DNA of 12,822 bases. It comes from JACPIL01 sp964362365. Its GTDB lineage: Archaea; Nanobdellota; Nanobdellia; Woesearchaeales; GW2011-AR9. The translations under genes were made by a program, and so were the position numbers. The stretch is taken from the NCBI GenBank assembly GCA_964362365.1, contig CAYIEF010000031.1, positions 1 through 12,822 of the forward strand, written 5' to 3'. Below the pieces are notes generated by a model, which was not told where the DNA came from, made no database searches, and worked only from the letters and a program-made list of their open reading frames with translations. Shown here piece after piece: positions 11,937 to 12,822 of this stretch (the stretch's first letter is position 1; every line of letters begins with the position of its first letter).

Positions 11937-12542
11937 ATGAAGCTAGTCATCTTAGGGCCGCCGGGGAGCGGAAAAGGAACCATCTCGGAAAGATTAGCCC
12001 AGGAGTTCAAGCTTTTTCATCTTTCTGTCGGAGGAGTGCTTCGGGAAGAGGTGAGCAAGGATACCACTCTGGGAAGGGAAATAAAAAAGTATATGGATAA
12101 AGGAAGACTAGTTCCGCATAAACTGGTGGTAGAACTCGTTAAGTTAGAAATTGCCAAGAAAAAAAAGTACCTTCTGGACGGATTTCCGCGCTCAGTAGAC
12201 CAGGCCAAAGAGATCGAAGATTTGGATATAGATGCCGTGATTTATCTTCATATTTCAGAAAGAGAAGTTATCGAACGGCTCTCGGGAAGACGCCTAGATC
12301 CAATTACCGGGAAAACCTACCACCTCAAACACTTGCCGCCGCCAAAAAAAATTGTAAAAAGATTAGTGCAGCGAAAAGACGATAAACCAGCAGTAATTAA
12401 AGAACGTTTTAAGGTCTATCATAGCGAAACTGAACCAGTGGTTGAGTATTATCAGAAAGAAGGGATCTTAAAGAGAATAGATGGCTCTGGTAATCCTAAA
12501 GAAGTATATGAAAGGGTAAGAGCGTTGGTTAAAAAACTATAA
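11937..12542 (+). CDS. adk: Adenylate kinase
   Basis: Interconverts ATP + AMP and 2 ADP in the cytosol. Numbering from ATG 11937 (201 aa): P-loop GPPGSGKGT (7-15), which binds ATP phosphates; the AMP-binding region SVGGVLREE (30-38) in place of the usual S-x-G-D; DGFPRS (81-86), a family signature; LID-domain GRRLDPITGKTYH (117-129) without the four-Cys zinc site; and RKDDKPAVIKERFKVY with its catalytic-type Arg. It belongs to the long, bacterial-style AMP kinase group rather than the archaeal AdkA trimer type. An in-frame ATG at 11862 would add 25 AT-rich residues that overlap the promoter and lack family likeness, so the later start, behind GGAGAAGGG, is chosen. It converges on the ZIP gene with a 2-nt gap. 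Confidence 0.93.
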   Translation: MKLVILGPPGSGKGTISERLAQEFKLFHLSVGGVLREEVSKDTTLGREIKKYMDKGRLVPHKLVVELVKLEIAKKKKYLLDGFPRSVDQAKEIEDLDIDAVIYLHISEREVIERLSGRRLDPITGKTYHLKHLPPPKKIVKRLVQRKDDKPAVIKERFKVYHSETEPVVEYYQKEGILKRIDGSGNPKEVYERVRALVKKL

Positions 12543-12544
12543 GC

Positions 12545-12822
12545 TTATTCTAGCCACAAGATTCCCCACATCAAAGCAATGCCCGTCACAAAGGCAAGGA
12601 CATGTAACATTGACTCTTTCCAGCCGCATTCTTTATGCAATTCCGGAATAAGAGTTGAACCTGCGATATATACAAATCCGCCAGCAGCGAAGGGAAGAAT
12701 AAACAAGACGAAAGCTTCACTTTTTGCTCCTAAAACTAAACCAATAACTGCGCCCACAATAGCCGTTGCCGCGGAAAGGAAATTGTAAAATAACGCTTTC
12801 CACTTGGAAAATCCAGCATACA
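12545..12822 (-). CDS. ZIP family metal transporter, C-terminal part
   Basis: The frame is open to the window edge, so only the last 92 residues are present. ZIP carriers bring zinc or other divalent cations into the cytosol across eight TM helices. Seen: GFSKWKALFYNFLSAATAIVGAVIGLVLG, matching the family's TM6 region after the binuclear metal centre; FAAGGFVYIAGSTLIPELHKE, the conserved TM7 motif with E and H; then a final TM with LAFVTGIALMWGI ending at WLE. The metal-site helices 4 and 5 (HNxPEG, HExPHE) would lie beyond 12822. It is convergent with adk. Confidence 0.85.
   Translation of the reverse strand, partial: YAGFSKWKALFYNFLSAATAIVGAVIGLVLGAKSEAFVLFILPFAAGGFVYIAGSTLIPELHKECGWKESMLHVLAFVTGIALMWGILWLE

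Overview
The window looks archaeal, most likely a small-genome lineage of the DPANN type. This is inferred from four things. It has a Taw1/TYW1-type wyosine synthase. It has a tRNA-Leu gene with a bulge-helix-bulge (BHB) intron after position 37. It has an NMD3-family fragment. Nearly every gene has an AT-rich TATA-like box centred about 24-29 bp upstream of its start codon, which is the spacing for leaderless or nearly leaderless archaeal transcripts. No bacterial -35/-10 pairs stand out. Assignment below 'archaeon' is a guess.

Layout. 1-2375: the end of a SpoT/MESH1-like HD hydrolase whose visible 5' end is a 46-nt palindrome; a short membrane-anchored unknown; an unknown 173-aa protein; an NMD3-like core without its zinc-finger N-terminus; and an 82-aa unknown. 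2405-4290: a 65-aa zinc-ribbon protein divergent from the tRNA-Phe wyosine enzyme Taw1, then a Cys-containing unknown. 4367-6586: a two-part U32 'peptidase' of the RlhA/TrhP RNA-hydroxylation type with an intact four-Cys motif. 6682-6799: an intron-containing tRNA-Leu(UAA) with a poorly paired T-stem.

6981-9608, minus strand: a compact, visibly AT-rich restriction-modification operon. Its order is a 49-aa ribbon-helix-helix (RHH) regulator, a putative PD-(D/E)XK restriction endonuclease, a beta-class DNA methyltransferase with DPPF, and a small membrane-anchored protein. Neighbouring frames overlap or lie 4 nt apart. A 10-bp-phased CTGTATA repeat lies just downstream of the TATA box and is a plausible site for the RHH protein. 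An 83-nt nested palindrome abuts the 3' end of the operon. The roughly 430-bp non-coding tract beyond its promoter holds a 15-bp direct repeat and four successive hairpins. Together this looks like an acquired defence island beside a tRNA gene.

10042-11320, minus strand: an apparent three-gene cell-envelope thiol unit. It consists of a membrane protein with a His- and Cys-rich outer domain, a C2H2 finger-TM-thioredoxin (CPHC) fusion overlapping it by 1 nt, and a 25-residue single-TM micropeptide 2 nt further on. 11399-12822: an unknown Cys protein, adenylate kinase, and the C-terminal end of a ZIP metal transporter that runs off the window.

The best candidates for something undescribed are the RHH-controlled restriction cassette with its membrane protein, the zinc-finger/thioredoxin membrane unit, and the hairpin-rich tract 9681-10041.
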